From: Chitinophaga tropicalis
GTDB taxonomy: Bacteria; Bacteroidota; Bacteroidia; Chitinophagales; Chitinophagaceae
Direction: 5' to 3'
DNA length: 64,000 nucleotides
Assembly (NCBI RefSeq): GCF_009758205.1
Contig: NZ_WRXN01000013.1
Coordinates: 168,313 to 232,312 of the forward strand
Shown here: piece after piece, positions 51,224-59,378 of the stretch
Position numbering within the stretch: position 1 is the first letter of the stretch
How the letters are laid out: the number at the start of each line of letters is the position of its first letter
The notes under the pieces: generated by a model
Databases searched by the model: none
Seen by the model: only the letters and a program-made list of their open reading frames with translations
What the model was told of the DNA's origin: nothing
Program-made: the position numbers and the translations under genes

Positions 51224-52414
51224 ATGATGCATTTTAGAGAGCGTTTGACAGAACTGGAAAAGCAACACCAGGTGCTTGTTAACAGACGTAACGAGGCCCT
51301 CACACCCGGTAACGGTGTATACAGCAGGTACAAATATCCTGTGCTCACAGCTGCGCATGCGCCACTGGAGTGGCGTTATGACCTGAACCCTGCTTCCAAT
51401 CCCCATCTTATGGAACGTTATGGCATAAACGGAGTGTTCAATGCAGGGGCCATAAAATGGAAAGGAAAATACCTGATGATGGCGCGCGTGGAAAGCATAG
51501 ACCGCAAATCGTTCTTTGCTGTTGCAGAAAGTGATAATGGTATAGACAATTTCCGTTTCTGGGAATATCCTTCCATTATCCCTGAAACAGAAGATCCTGA
51601 TACCAACATCTATGATATTCGCCTGGTGCAGCACGAGGACGGATATATTTACGGGCTGTTCTGTTCAGAACGTAAAGATCCTTCTGCGCCACCGTACGAT
51701 CAGTCGGCCGCTATTGCCGAATGTGGTATTGTGCGCACAAAAGACATGAAGGATTGGGAGCGCCTGCCTGATCTTAAAACGCCTTCTCCACAGCAACGTA
51801 ATGTAGTGCTGCACCCTGAATTTGTAAATGGCAAATATGCATTCTATACACGTCCGCAGGACGGGTTTATCAATGCCGGCACCGGTGGTGGTATTGGCTT
51901 TGGCCTGAGTGACAGTATGGAGAACCCTGTTATAACAGAAGAGAAGATACTGGACCCGAAGATATATCATACTGTCTATGAACTGAAGAACGGTCTTGGC
52001 CCTGCACCTGTCAAAACGGCAAAGGGATGGTTGCACCTGGCGCATGGTGTACGTAATACGGCCGCGGGATTACGCTATGTGCTTTATATGTTCATGACAG
52101 ACCTGCATGATCTTTCCCGTGTTACGTATAAGCCAGCCGGTTACTTTATGGCGCCAGAGGGAGAGGAGAGAGTGGGGGATGTTTCCAATGTGCTGTTCTG
52201 TAACGGGTGGATAGCAGACGATGACGGCACCGTTTACATTTACTATGCCTCTTCCGATACACGTATGCATGTAGCCACCTCTACTATAGACAAACTGGTG
52301 GATTATGTTACTAACAGCCCGGCAGATGGCTTCAGGTCTGCCGTTACTGTCAATACCATCTGCAGGATCATTGACAGGAATAAAACAGTTGTTTCAGATA
52401 CGAATCATCATTGA
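51224..52414 (+). CDS. GH130 4-O-beta-D-mannosyl-D-glucose phosphorylase
   Basis: A 396-residue cytoplasmic enzyme without signal peptide. It has the GH130 layout: YPVLTAAHAPLEWRYDLN, VFNAGAIKWKGKYLMMARVE and the catalytic Asp at residue 131 in IYDIRLVQHEDG, the same number as in the characterised Bacteroides fragilis enzyme as I recall it. KNGLGPAPVKTAKGWLHLAHGV and the YYASSDTRMHVATSTI end are also typical. It phosphorolyses mannosyl-glucose to mannose 1-phosphate and glucose. Its TGA overlaps the start of the epimerase gene by one base. Confidence 0.94.
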   Translation: MMHFRERLTELEKQHQVLVNRRNEALTPGNGVYSRYKYPVLTAAHAPLEWRYDLNPASNPHLMERYGINGVFNAGAIKWKGKYLMMARVESIDRKSFFAVAESDNGIDNFRFWEYPSIIPETEDPDTNIYDIRLVQHEDGYIYGLFCSERKDPSAPPYDQSAAIAECGIVRTKDMKDWERLPDLKTPSPQQRNVVLHPEFVNGKYAFYTRPQDGFINAGTGGGIGFGLSDSMENPVITEEKILDPKIYHTVYELKNGLGPAPVKTAKGWLHLAHGVRNTAAGLRYVLYMFMTDLHDLSRVTYKPAGYFMAPEGEERVGDVSNVLFCNGWIADDDGTVYIYYASSDTRMHVATSTIDKLVDYVTNSPADGFRSAVTVNTICRIIDRNKTVVSDTNHH

Positions 52415-53613
52415 TGGATAACAGGTTAGCGGTATATCGTAAAGAGCTTACAGAAGAACTGTACAACATCCTTCGCTACTGGCAGCAACACACTGTGGAT
52501 GAGCATGACGGCGGGTTTTACGGTGGATTGAATAATGAGAATGAAGTACTGCCTGACAGCCCGAAAGGCGGTGTGCTCAATGCCCGTATTCTGTGGACCT
52601 TTGCCGCGGCTTATAAGTGTGATGGCGACAGTCGCTGGCTGCAGCTGGCAGACAGGGCGTACAATTACCTGTCTGATCATTTCCGTGACAGGGAATATGG
52701 CGGTATCTACTGGTCTGTTTCTGCGAAAGGACGGCCTTTGGAAACCCGCAAGCAGGTATATGGACAGGCATTTGCCATCTATGCACTAAGCGAGTATTAC
52801 AGGTGTAACGGCAATAAAGAAGTGCTGGACTGGGCTGTCAATATTTATCAGCTGCTGGAAGATCATAGCTTTGATCCGGTGTTTAAGGGATATCATGACG
52901 CTTTTTCCCGCGAATGGCGGCATATTGACGACACACGGTTGAGTGAAAAGGATGACAATGCGGCTAAGACAATGAACACTCATCTGCATGTACTGGAAGC
53001 CTATACGAACCTGTACCGCGTATGGCCGGATGCCCGTCTGCGTAACCAGTTGCATCAGCTTGTAAAGATATTCATTGAAAAGATCATTGATAAACAGACC
53101 CATCACCAGGTATTGTTCTTTGACAACACCTGGAGACCGCAATCTACCGTAGTATCCTACGGACATGACATAGAAGCGGCCTGGTTATTACTGGAAGCGG
53201 CAGAACAGCTGGGCATCAGTGAACTGGTGCAACAGGTAAGGGAGATAGCACTTGCATTGGCCAATGCTACACTGCCCGGATTAGAAAGTAACGGGGGATT
53301 ACGGTATGAATACGAGCCCGGTACAAAACATGTCAATGCTGAAAAGCATTGGTGGGTACAGGCAGAGGCAATGGTAGGTTTTTTCAACGCCTGGGAGATC
53401 AGTGGTAAAGAAGAATTTCTCGATCGTTCCCTGCAAAACTGGGACTTCGTAAAGCAACATATTCTTGACAGGAGTAAGGGAGAGTGGTTCTGGGGAGTGA
53501 CGGATACGTTAAAGGTTATGCCGGGACAGGATAAGGCGGGTTTCTGGAAATGCCCTTATCATAACAGTCGCGCTTGCCTGGAGCTTATTCACCGCACCGG
53601 TAAATTTAAATGA
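52414..53613 (+). CDS. Cellobiose/mannobiose 2-epimerase (AGE family)
   Basis: A 399-residue alpha6/alpha6-barrel enzyme of the N-acylglucosamine 2-epimerase family. Motifs include DEHDGGFYGGLNNEN, KGGVLNARILWTFAAAY, YGQAFAIYALSEYYR, H251 in SYGHDIEAAWLL, KHWWVQAEAMVGFFNAW and H383 in CPYHNSRACLEL; the two histidines are in the positions used for proton transfer. It converts mannobiose to mannosyl-glucose, which the GH130 enzyme then splits. It starts with ATG 52414 overlapping the GH130 stop, and ends the operon. Confidence 0.94.
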   Translation: MDNRLAVYRKELTEELYNILRYWQQHTVDEHDGGFYGGLNNENEVLPDSPKGGVLNARILWTFAAAYKCDGDSRWLQLADRAYNYLSDHFRDREYGGIYWSVSAKGRPLETRKQVYGQAFAIYALSEYYRCNGNKEVLDWAVNIYQLLEDHSFDPVFKGYHDAFSREWRHIDDTRLSEKDDNAAKTMNTHLHVLEAYTNLYRVWPDARLRNQLHQLVKIFIEKIIDKQTHHQVLFFDNTWRPQSTVVSYGHDIEAAWLLLEAAEQLGISELVQQVREIALALANATLPGLESNGGLRYEYEPGTKHVNAEKHWWVQAEAMVGFFNAWEISGKEEFLDRSLQNWDFVKQHILDRSKGEWFWGVTDTLKVMPGQDKAGFWKCPYHNSRACLELIHRTGKFK

Positions 53614-53650
53614 TTGATGATTACGCATAGTGTTTAGCACGTAATGAACA

Positions 53651-53684
53651 AAGGAGGGTCTTTGCAGGCCCTCCTTCTTATTTT
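53651..53684. terminator. Terminator at the end of the mannan operon
   Basis: AAGGAGGG / CCCTCCTT stem with extra inner pairs, then TCTTATTTT. The end touches the stop codon of the convergent esterase gene. Confidence 0.8.
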
Positions 53685-54741
53685 ACCATTTCTTTATTCT
53701 TTTGATACATGCTGTCAGTTCATCAGCTATCTGCTGGTGTTCTGCCAGATCAGGATGATCGCCACATCCGTTGTGATAACGTTTACTGAAGAAGTAACGG
53801 TATACATTTCTGTCTCCTTTGCTATTCACAGCATTTACAACTCCCATCAGGTAACGCTGTAATACTTTTGTCAGCTCAGCATCTGCCATAGGGCTGGTCA
53901 GGCAGATGATGGTGGCAGAAGGATAGTGCTTTCTCAAGGTGTCTATAAATTGAACATACGCTCCGCAGAAAGCAACAGAATCCTGTTTACCATCATTCTG
54001 TCCCAGGCATACTGTTACCACATCCGGCTGATATCTGCTGAAATCCCATTTAATACTGTCTTCCCGCATATTCACTTTATCAAATACCCTGGGCATGGTG
54101 ATCTTCATGTCACAGCAACTGTGTATCAATCCTATACCTGATACCGAGCTGAGCTGCCATTGTGCATCTAAACGCCTGGCGGTGAGGGGGCCATAAGCCA
54201 TATAGGCGTTGTTCTGATCATACCACTGGCCCTTACCACATGGTACAACAGAAAGGTCGCTACCCATACCACAGGTAATGGAATTGCCGATAAGCTCTAT
54301 CTTCCTTGATGGTGGCGCAGGAAGAGGAAGCAGTGCCTTACATTGTAAACCAAGGAATTGAAGATAACCAATGCCAGCCTCCGTATTCTTGCAGATAGTG
54401 ATGGTATGTTCTTCATCAGAAAGCCCCGTAGCAGCAGTAATAACATTGTGTTTTCCAGTTGTTTGTAAACGCTGTACAGGCAGGCTGTCTACTTGTATGG
54501 CAATATAATTATGTGAAGTGCCATATAATATTTCATCGTTTATCACCACATTGCAATAACTGCCTTTGAATTTTGCCCTGATATAAACTCCTGGTTGCCA
54601 GAACTTAGGAGCAGAAGCATCGGCCATGTCTATACGTCCTGTATATTGTATAAGCGGATTATTGGCTTTAAAAAAGGTAGTGTCTGCAGCTTTGGATTGT
54701 AAAAAAGAGGTGAGCAACAACAGCAAAAAGTATTTTTTCAT
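53683..54741 (-). CDS. SGNH acetyl esterase, CE2-like
   Basis: A 352-residue secreted protein with signal peptide (KKYFLLLLLTSFLQSKA). The first ~125 residues form a jelly-roll domain; a flavodoxin-like SGNH hydrolase domain follows. The nucleophile is S154 in IELIGNSITCGMG, the third block is CLGQNDG, and D328-H329 lie in CGDHPDLAEH near the C-terminus. The two-domain layout fits carbohydrate esterase family 2, which removes acetyl groups from glucomannan and xylan. Convergent with the mannan operon, it would open acetylated mannan for the GH26 enzyme, though it is on its own transcript. Confidence 0.85.
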   Translation of the reverse strand: MKKYFLLLLLTSFLQSKAADTTFFKANNPLIQYTGRIDMADASAPKFWQPGVYIRAKFKGSYCNVVINDEILYGTSHNYIAIQVDSLPVQRLQTTGKHNVITAATGLSDEEHTITICKNTEAGIGYLQFLGLQCKALLPLPAPPSRKIELIGNSITCGMGSDLSVVPCGKGQWYDQNNAYMAYGPLTARRLDAQWQLSSVSGIGLIHSCCDMKITMPRVFDKVNMREDSIKWDFSRYQPDVVTVCLGQNDGKQDSVAFCGAYVQFIDTLRKHYPSATIICLTSPMADAELTKVLQRYLMGVVNAVNSKGDRNVYRYFFSKRYHNGCGDHPDLAEHQQIADELTACIKRIKKW

Positions 54742-54895
54742 TGCGGAATTTTATAAGCGAAAAGTATAAAATAAAGCTGATTTAACAGCATTTTCTCCAA
54801 TCATTAAAAAATATCTGGCAGCTGATAACCAGTATATTAACGGGCCTAACGTCAAATGGTAATAAAATATTATGTTTATAGATAAATATATTCTT

Positions 54896-54903
54896 TATAT
54901 TTA
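54896..54903 (+). promoter_or_regulatory. Promoter-like TATATTTA box of the surface-protein operon
   Basis: Lies 39 nt upstream of the start codon in a very AT-rich 200-bp region divergent from the esterase gene. TTTA at 54875-54878 might act as a poor -33 element. Confidence 0.25.
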
Positions 54904-54942
54904 TAACATGAAATAGTTTAAAAGGGACTATACAGTTGACCT

Positions 54943-57900
54943 ATGAACAACCACAACCCTGTACCTGTATTTTACAGAATAGTACTTACACTGTTATTGT
55001 TTTTTCTGCCCCCGGTTTTTGCCCATTCAGCCGCCCGAGGCCCTGAGCAACCTGCAGAAGTGGACACATCGATCATCAAGGACGCAGAGAGCTATGCGCT
55101 GGGAGTTTTCGAGAAGATCAAAGCAAAAGGCGCTTTCGTAGAAGCGCTAAACCTGGAAAATATCGGCACCCTTCCCGTGGGACTGGTTAGGGAGATTAAT
55201 GGCAAAGTATATGTCATTGCGATAGACAGTGTCCGGATGACGCCGAAAGGGGCGTATTTCAGCGCTTATTTCCGTTTTACCTTCCCAGGTACCAATAGTG
55301 AGCTGATCTTCGGCGGAAAGAACATCTTCTTCACGCCGGGAGGTATTGGTGCGGGCACCTCTACTAAACTTGTGCTGCTGAATAATAAGAATGTTCACAT
55401 CAACGAACATCTTGATCTCCTTTTCCCGGGAGATGGCTCTAACTATATAGAGTGGGACTGTAACGGTTTCAAAGCTGCCAATCTGAGCGGCGTTTTTGAA
55501 TTTGATAAAGGCTGGATAGAACCGGAAGATCCCAATGCCGATAAACTGCGCGCTTCCCTGAAGGTCAACGTACATGACCTGAATAATATCCTTGCTACAA
55601 TAGATCTGCCGGCGTTTCATATCACCAGGCTGAAAGACTTCAGCTTTAAGGTGAAGAACGCTACCATAGATATGAGTGATATCGCCAATCCTGCTTCACT
55701 CAATGTAACCGGCGATATGGTGGACGACCCGGGCAACCCCTTGCTCTGGCGCGGCTTCTACCTGCAGCAGGTAGAAGTGGGATTACCATCGCAGATGGCA
55801 TCTGCAGACGGGCGCCCTAAAGTAAGTGTTGATAATTTTTATATAGATGACCAGGGCGTTAGCGGTACCATCTCTGCCGAGAATATTGTAAAACTTGGCG
55901 GGGCCAGCGCCAGCGGATGGCCGCTCTCCATAGATAAAGTAGGGCTTAGTTTCAGTAAGAATAAACTGAATGGCGGTGTGCTGGGCGGGCAGCTTAAGGT
56001 TGCCTTCCTGGGTGAAGATCCCCTGGATTATGATGCTGCCATCAGCATGCGCAACGGAGATACTTATTACTCCTTTGCCCTGGCTACAACAGCCGAAAAG
56101 AAATTTGGCTTCTTTGCAGGAAACATCATCCTCAACAAAGGTTGCCGTATAGAAGTTACCAAAACCGATAAGGACTTCATTCCCAAAGCCACACTGGCCG
56201 GTAAGGTCGAGCTGAATAAGAGCGTGCTCAATATAAAAGGCGTAGCCTTCGAAGACCTGGTGCTCTCTACCCAGAAACCTTACGTGCACAGCGGTACTTT
56301 CGATATTGCCACTGCCGCCAGCGATTCAAAGATGGGCGGTTTCCCCGTAGGGTTTGATAAACTGCATATCGGCATATCAGAAGGTAAAGTGGCTATAGGA
56401 GCTACTGTGCGCCTGAACTTCATGAACTCGAGCGATAAAGGCTTTGGTGGCAGCACATCCTTCATAATCACTGCCCTGCAGGAAGAGAAGAAGGAAACAG
56501 TGATGGTGAACAACGCTCCGGTAGAAAAGACCTCCACAAAATGGAAACTGGATAAGGTAACCATCAATGAGATCAAACTGTCTGTAAAAGTGACGGCCTT
56601 CCAGCTGGATGGCTCGCTTACGATATTTGATGATCATCCTGTATACGGCAACGGCTTCAGAGGTTCCCTTGACCTCACTATTCCCGGGCCTGTACCGAGA
56701 GCAAAAGCTACCGCTTACTTCGGTTCCAAAGACGATTACAAATACTGGCACGTAGATGCATATATAGGTGTTACCATTCCATTACCACCCATGTTACAGA
56801 TCACAGGGTTGATGGGAGGTATGTCCTATCATATGGAAAGACCTTCCGACTTTGATCCTTATGATACACGTAACTCACTGGACCAGAAAGGAGGCATGAA
56901 AGATCTCAGCGAGATCTTCCAGTACGTACCATCTAAAGATGCCGGTCTGGGCTTTATGGGAGGTGTATCACTGGCCTTCCTGTACGAAACGGTCGTGAAT
57001 GCGAACGTAGCACTGGAAGTACAGTTTGGTACAGACGGAGGTTTCCGCTATGCACAGTTTGACGGCGCCGGTTATGTACTGCACGAAGCCGTGATGGCCA
57101 ACAGCCAGGATGAAGCCAAAGAAGATGCTTCAGCACCAGCCTGGGTACAGTTCAGAATGCGCTTTGACAATGTCAATAAAAGCTTTGATGCCAACATGAA
57201 GACCTACATCAATATTGCTGGTGTAATTAAAGGTATTCATGAACGGGGCCTGGTAGGTGAAGCGGCATTCCACCTGGGCCAGGGCGACTGGTGGTTCTAC
57301 ATTGGCCGTCCGTCCAGCATGTTCGGACTGTCAATCCTCGGACTGGCAGAAACCAAAAGCTACTTCATGATGGGTACGAAAGTAGAAGATATGCCTCCGC
57401 TGCCAACAGAAGTGTCTGAAGTGTTTGACGATATCAATACTGATTTCATGGCCACCGAGAATGCCTTCAGCACTGGCCGTGGATTCGGTTTCGGTAACCA
57501 CTTCAGGGCAGGGTTCAAGTTTGATTACGGCGTATATGGTGAATTTGCCATCGGAGCCGGTGCAGACATCCTGTTACGTAATTATGGTGAAGCAAGATGT
57601 AAAGGCAGTGGTAGTCCTTTAGGCTTTGACGGATGGTATGCTTCCGGTCAGGCATATGCCTTCCTGAAAGGTGATGTAGGTATCCGCGTAAAAGTATTTG
57701 GCCGTAAGCGCGGTTTCTCCATCGCAAAACTTTCTGCCGCTGTGCTCTTACAGGCAAAACTGCCTAACCCAAGCTGGTTCCGCGGTATGGTTGGCGTGAA
57801 ATACAGGATACTGGGCGGTATGATCAAAGGTTCTGCCAGCATAAAGGTTGAACTGGGCTCACAGTGTGAGATTGTAGGAGCTAAAGAGCTGGATATACAG

Positions 57901-59373
57901 GTGATCAGCGAGATCAGACCGGAAAATGCAGTGGAAGACGTAAGTGTATTTGCACCTACCCAGGTTGCATTTAATATGGCGATAGGCCAGCCTTTTGAAA
58001 TGCTCAACAACTTTGATATAGTATCTACTTACCGTATTAAACTGGATGAAATAAAACTGAAGAAAGGTGATACAGAGATCAGAGGCGAGATCACAGTAGA
58101 GCCGGATGGTAAATCCGCTACCCTGACTCAGCACGATATCCTGCCTCCGTTAAGCAAACTGGACGCCTCTGCAATGGTACATATTGAAAAACAGAGCGGC
58201 AGCAGCTGGGAGCCACTGAAAACGAACGATAAGGTAGAATATGAGACGAAAGCAGTGAGCTTCACTACCGGCGAAGCACCTAATTATGTTCCATGGGAGA
58301 ATATCGCTTACGCATATCCCATCAGGAATCAATATAACTTCCTGCCAAAGGAATACCGCAAAGGTTACATGAAACTGAAGATCGGCCAGCCTTACCTTTT
58401 CACTCCTGTTGATGATGCAGGTAAGAAATGGAAACTAACAGCATCCTTCAACCCGCCACAGGGCGCACCGGTAGAAGGTACTGTTTCCTACGATCAGGGT
58501 GTGGCACAGATCAATTTTGATATTCCGGCAACCCTCTCCCGGGAGACGATCTATACTTACAGCATCATGCGCTCTTCAGCTGATGGTGAATCTGCTGCCA
58601 ACAACGTGAATGTAAATGTAAATACAACAGTGGGCACAGACGGAGATACTACCTCCGTAGCACAGACCACACTGAAAGGCGATGCCAACTCCGGCATCAG
58701 CAAAGAAGTGATAGCCTGCACCTTCCGTACCAGCAGGTACACCACATTTGCTGAGAAGATGAGCGCAGTAACAGATCCGAGAGACCTGTTCGATGTGGCT
58801 ACCGGTTATGTTGGTGTAGTAGGCCTGCGTTTTACAACGGACGAAACATTTGACAAGTTCGAGATAGAAGGAGACGGTTCATTCTCCACCAAACCGCTCA
58901 TCCTGCTCAAAGCGGGACTGAACAACAGCTGGCTGCAAACGAAGATACTGCCCCTGTTGTACAACGGTTATCCGTTTGCACCATCACTTACCTTCTCCAG
59001 GGACCTTGCTACCACAGGTGGCATACCTCCGCTGGAAGCAGTAAGGCTGTATAATAATGATGACGCCACCATGTACAAACTGGAGGAAAGCGCTATAAAA
59101 GATGGTATTGCACTGAGCAAGCCCGGTCGCTGCCGCTTTATGTATTACCTGTCTTATGTAGCTCACGAGGATTACATGGAAGTACTTAACAAAGCAAGCC
59201 GCCTGTATGTGAATGGCGCAGGAGCATCCAATACGCGTATCGCTAACCTGCTGCAATCCATCTACCCGGACCTCCAGGGCAACATCTATTACCCGGTTGA
59301 GCTCCAGTACCGTTTACCTGGTTCCAACTATGTATCATCAACAATCACCAAGAGCATTTACTATAAATTATAA
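54943..59373 (+). CDS. Very large exported protein of unknown function (1476 aa)
   Basis: I do not recognise this protein. It has a signal peptide (RIVLTLLLFFLPPVFAHSA) and is almost entirely beta-rich. Residues about 150-600 contain repeating strand pairs resembling long beta-stack proteins (IDLPAFHITRLKDFSFKVKN, VGLSFSKNKLNGGVLGGQLK). Residues about 560-1000 are rich in Gly and aromatics with alternating polarity (FGFGNHFRAGFKFDYGVYGE, GDVGIRVKVFGRKRGF), suggesting a barrel or a porous sheet. The C-terminal third has Ig-like segments (QVAFNMAIGQPFEM, FRTSRYTTFAEKM) and ends in SIYYKL. I see no type IX secretion C-terminal domain. The next gene starts 5 bp after the stop. Its neighbours suggest a role in presenting or anchoring a large surface protein. 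Confidence 0.85.
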   Translation: MNNHNPVPVFYRIVLTLLLFFLPPVFAHSAARGPEQPAEVDTSIIKDAESYALGVFEKIKAKGAFVEALNLENIGTLPVGLVREINGKVYVIAIDSVRMTPKGAYFSAYFRFTFPGTNSELIFGGKNIFFTPGGIGAGTSTKLVLLNNKNVHINEHLDLLFPGDGSNYIEWDCNGFKAANLSGVFEFDKGWIEPEDPNADKLRASLKVNVHDLNNILATIDLPAFHITRLKDFSFKVKNATIDMSDIANPASLNVTGDMVDDPGNPLLWRGFYLQQVEVGLPSQMASADGRPKVSVDNFYIDDQGVSGTISAENIVKLGGASASGWPLSIDKVGLSFSKNKLNGGVLGGQLKVAFLGEDPLDYDAAISMRNGDTYYSFALATTAEKKFGFFAGNIILNKGCRIEVTKTDKDFIPKATLAGKVELNKSVLNIKGVAFEDLVLSTQKPYVHSGTFDIATAASDSKMGGFPVGFDKLHIGISEGKVAIGATVRLNFMNSSDKGFGGSTSFIITALQEEKKETVMVNNAPVEKTSTKWKLDKVTINEIKLSVKVTAFQLDGSLTIFDDHPVYGNGFRGSLDLTIPGPVPRAKATAYFGSKDDYKYWHVDAYIGVTIPLPPMLQITGLMGGMSYHMERPSDFDPYDTRNSLDQKGGMKDLSEIFQYVPSKDAGLGFMGGVSLAFLYETVVNANVALEVQFGTDGGFRYAQFDGAGYVLHEAVMANSQDEAKEDASAPAWVQFRMRFDNVNKSFDANMKTYINIAGVIKGIHERGLVGEAAFHLGQGDWWFYIGRPSSMFGLSILGLAETKSYFMMGTKVEDMPPLPTEVSEVFDDINTDFMATENAFSTGRGFGFGNHFRAGFKFDYGVYGEFAIGAGADILLRNYGEARCKGSGSPLGFDGWYASGQAYAFLKGDVGIRVKVFGRKRGFSIAKLSAAVLLQAKLPNPSWFRGMVGVKYRILGGMIKGSASIKVELGSQCEIVGAKELDIQVISEIRPENAVEDVSVFAPTQVAFNMAIGQPFEMLNNFDIVSTYRIKLDEIKLKKGDTEIRGEITVEPDGKSATLTQHDILPPLSKLDASAMVHIEKQSGSSWEPLKTNDKVEYETKAVSFTTGEAPNYVPWENIAYAYPIRNQYNFLPKEYRKGYMKLKIGQPYLFTPVDDAGKKWKLTASFNPPQGAPVEGTVSYDQGVAQINFDIPATLSRETIYTYSIMRSSADGESAANNVNVNVNTTVGTDGDTTSVAQTTLKGDANSGISKEVIACTFRTSRYTTFAEKMSAVTDPRDLFDVATGYVGVVGLRFTTDETFDKFEIEGDGSFSTKPLILLKAGLNNSWLQTKILPLLYNGYPFAPSLTFSRDLATTGGIPPLEAVRLYNNDDATMYKLEESAIKDGIALSKPGRCRFMYYLSYVAHEDYMEVLNKASRLYVNGAGASNTRIANLLQSIYPDLQGNIYYPVELQYRLPGSNYVSSTITKSIYYKL

Positions 59374-59378
59374 GAGTA

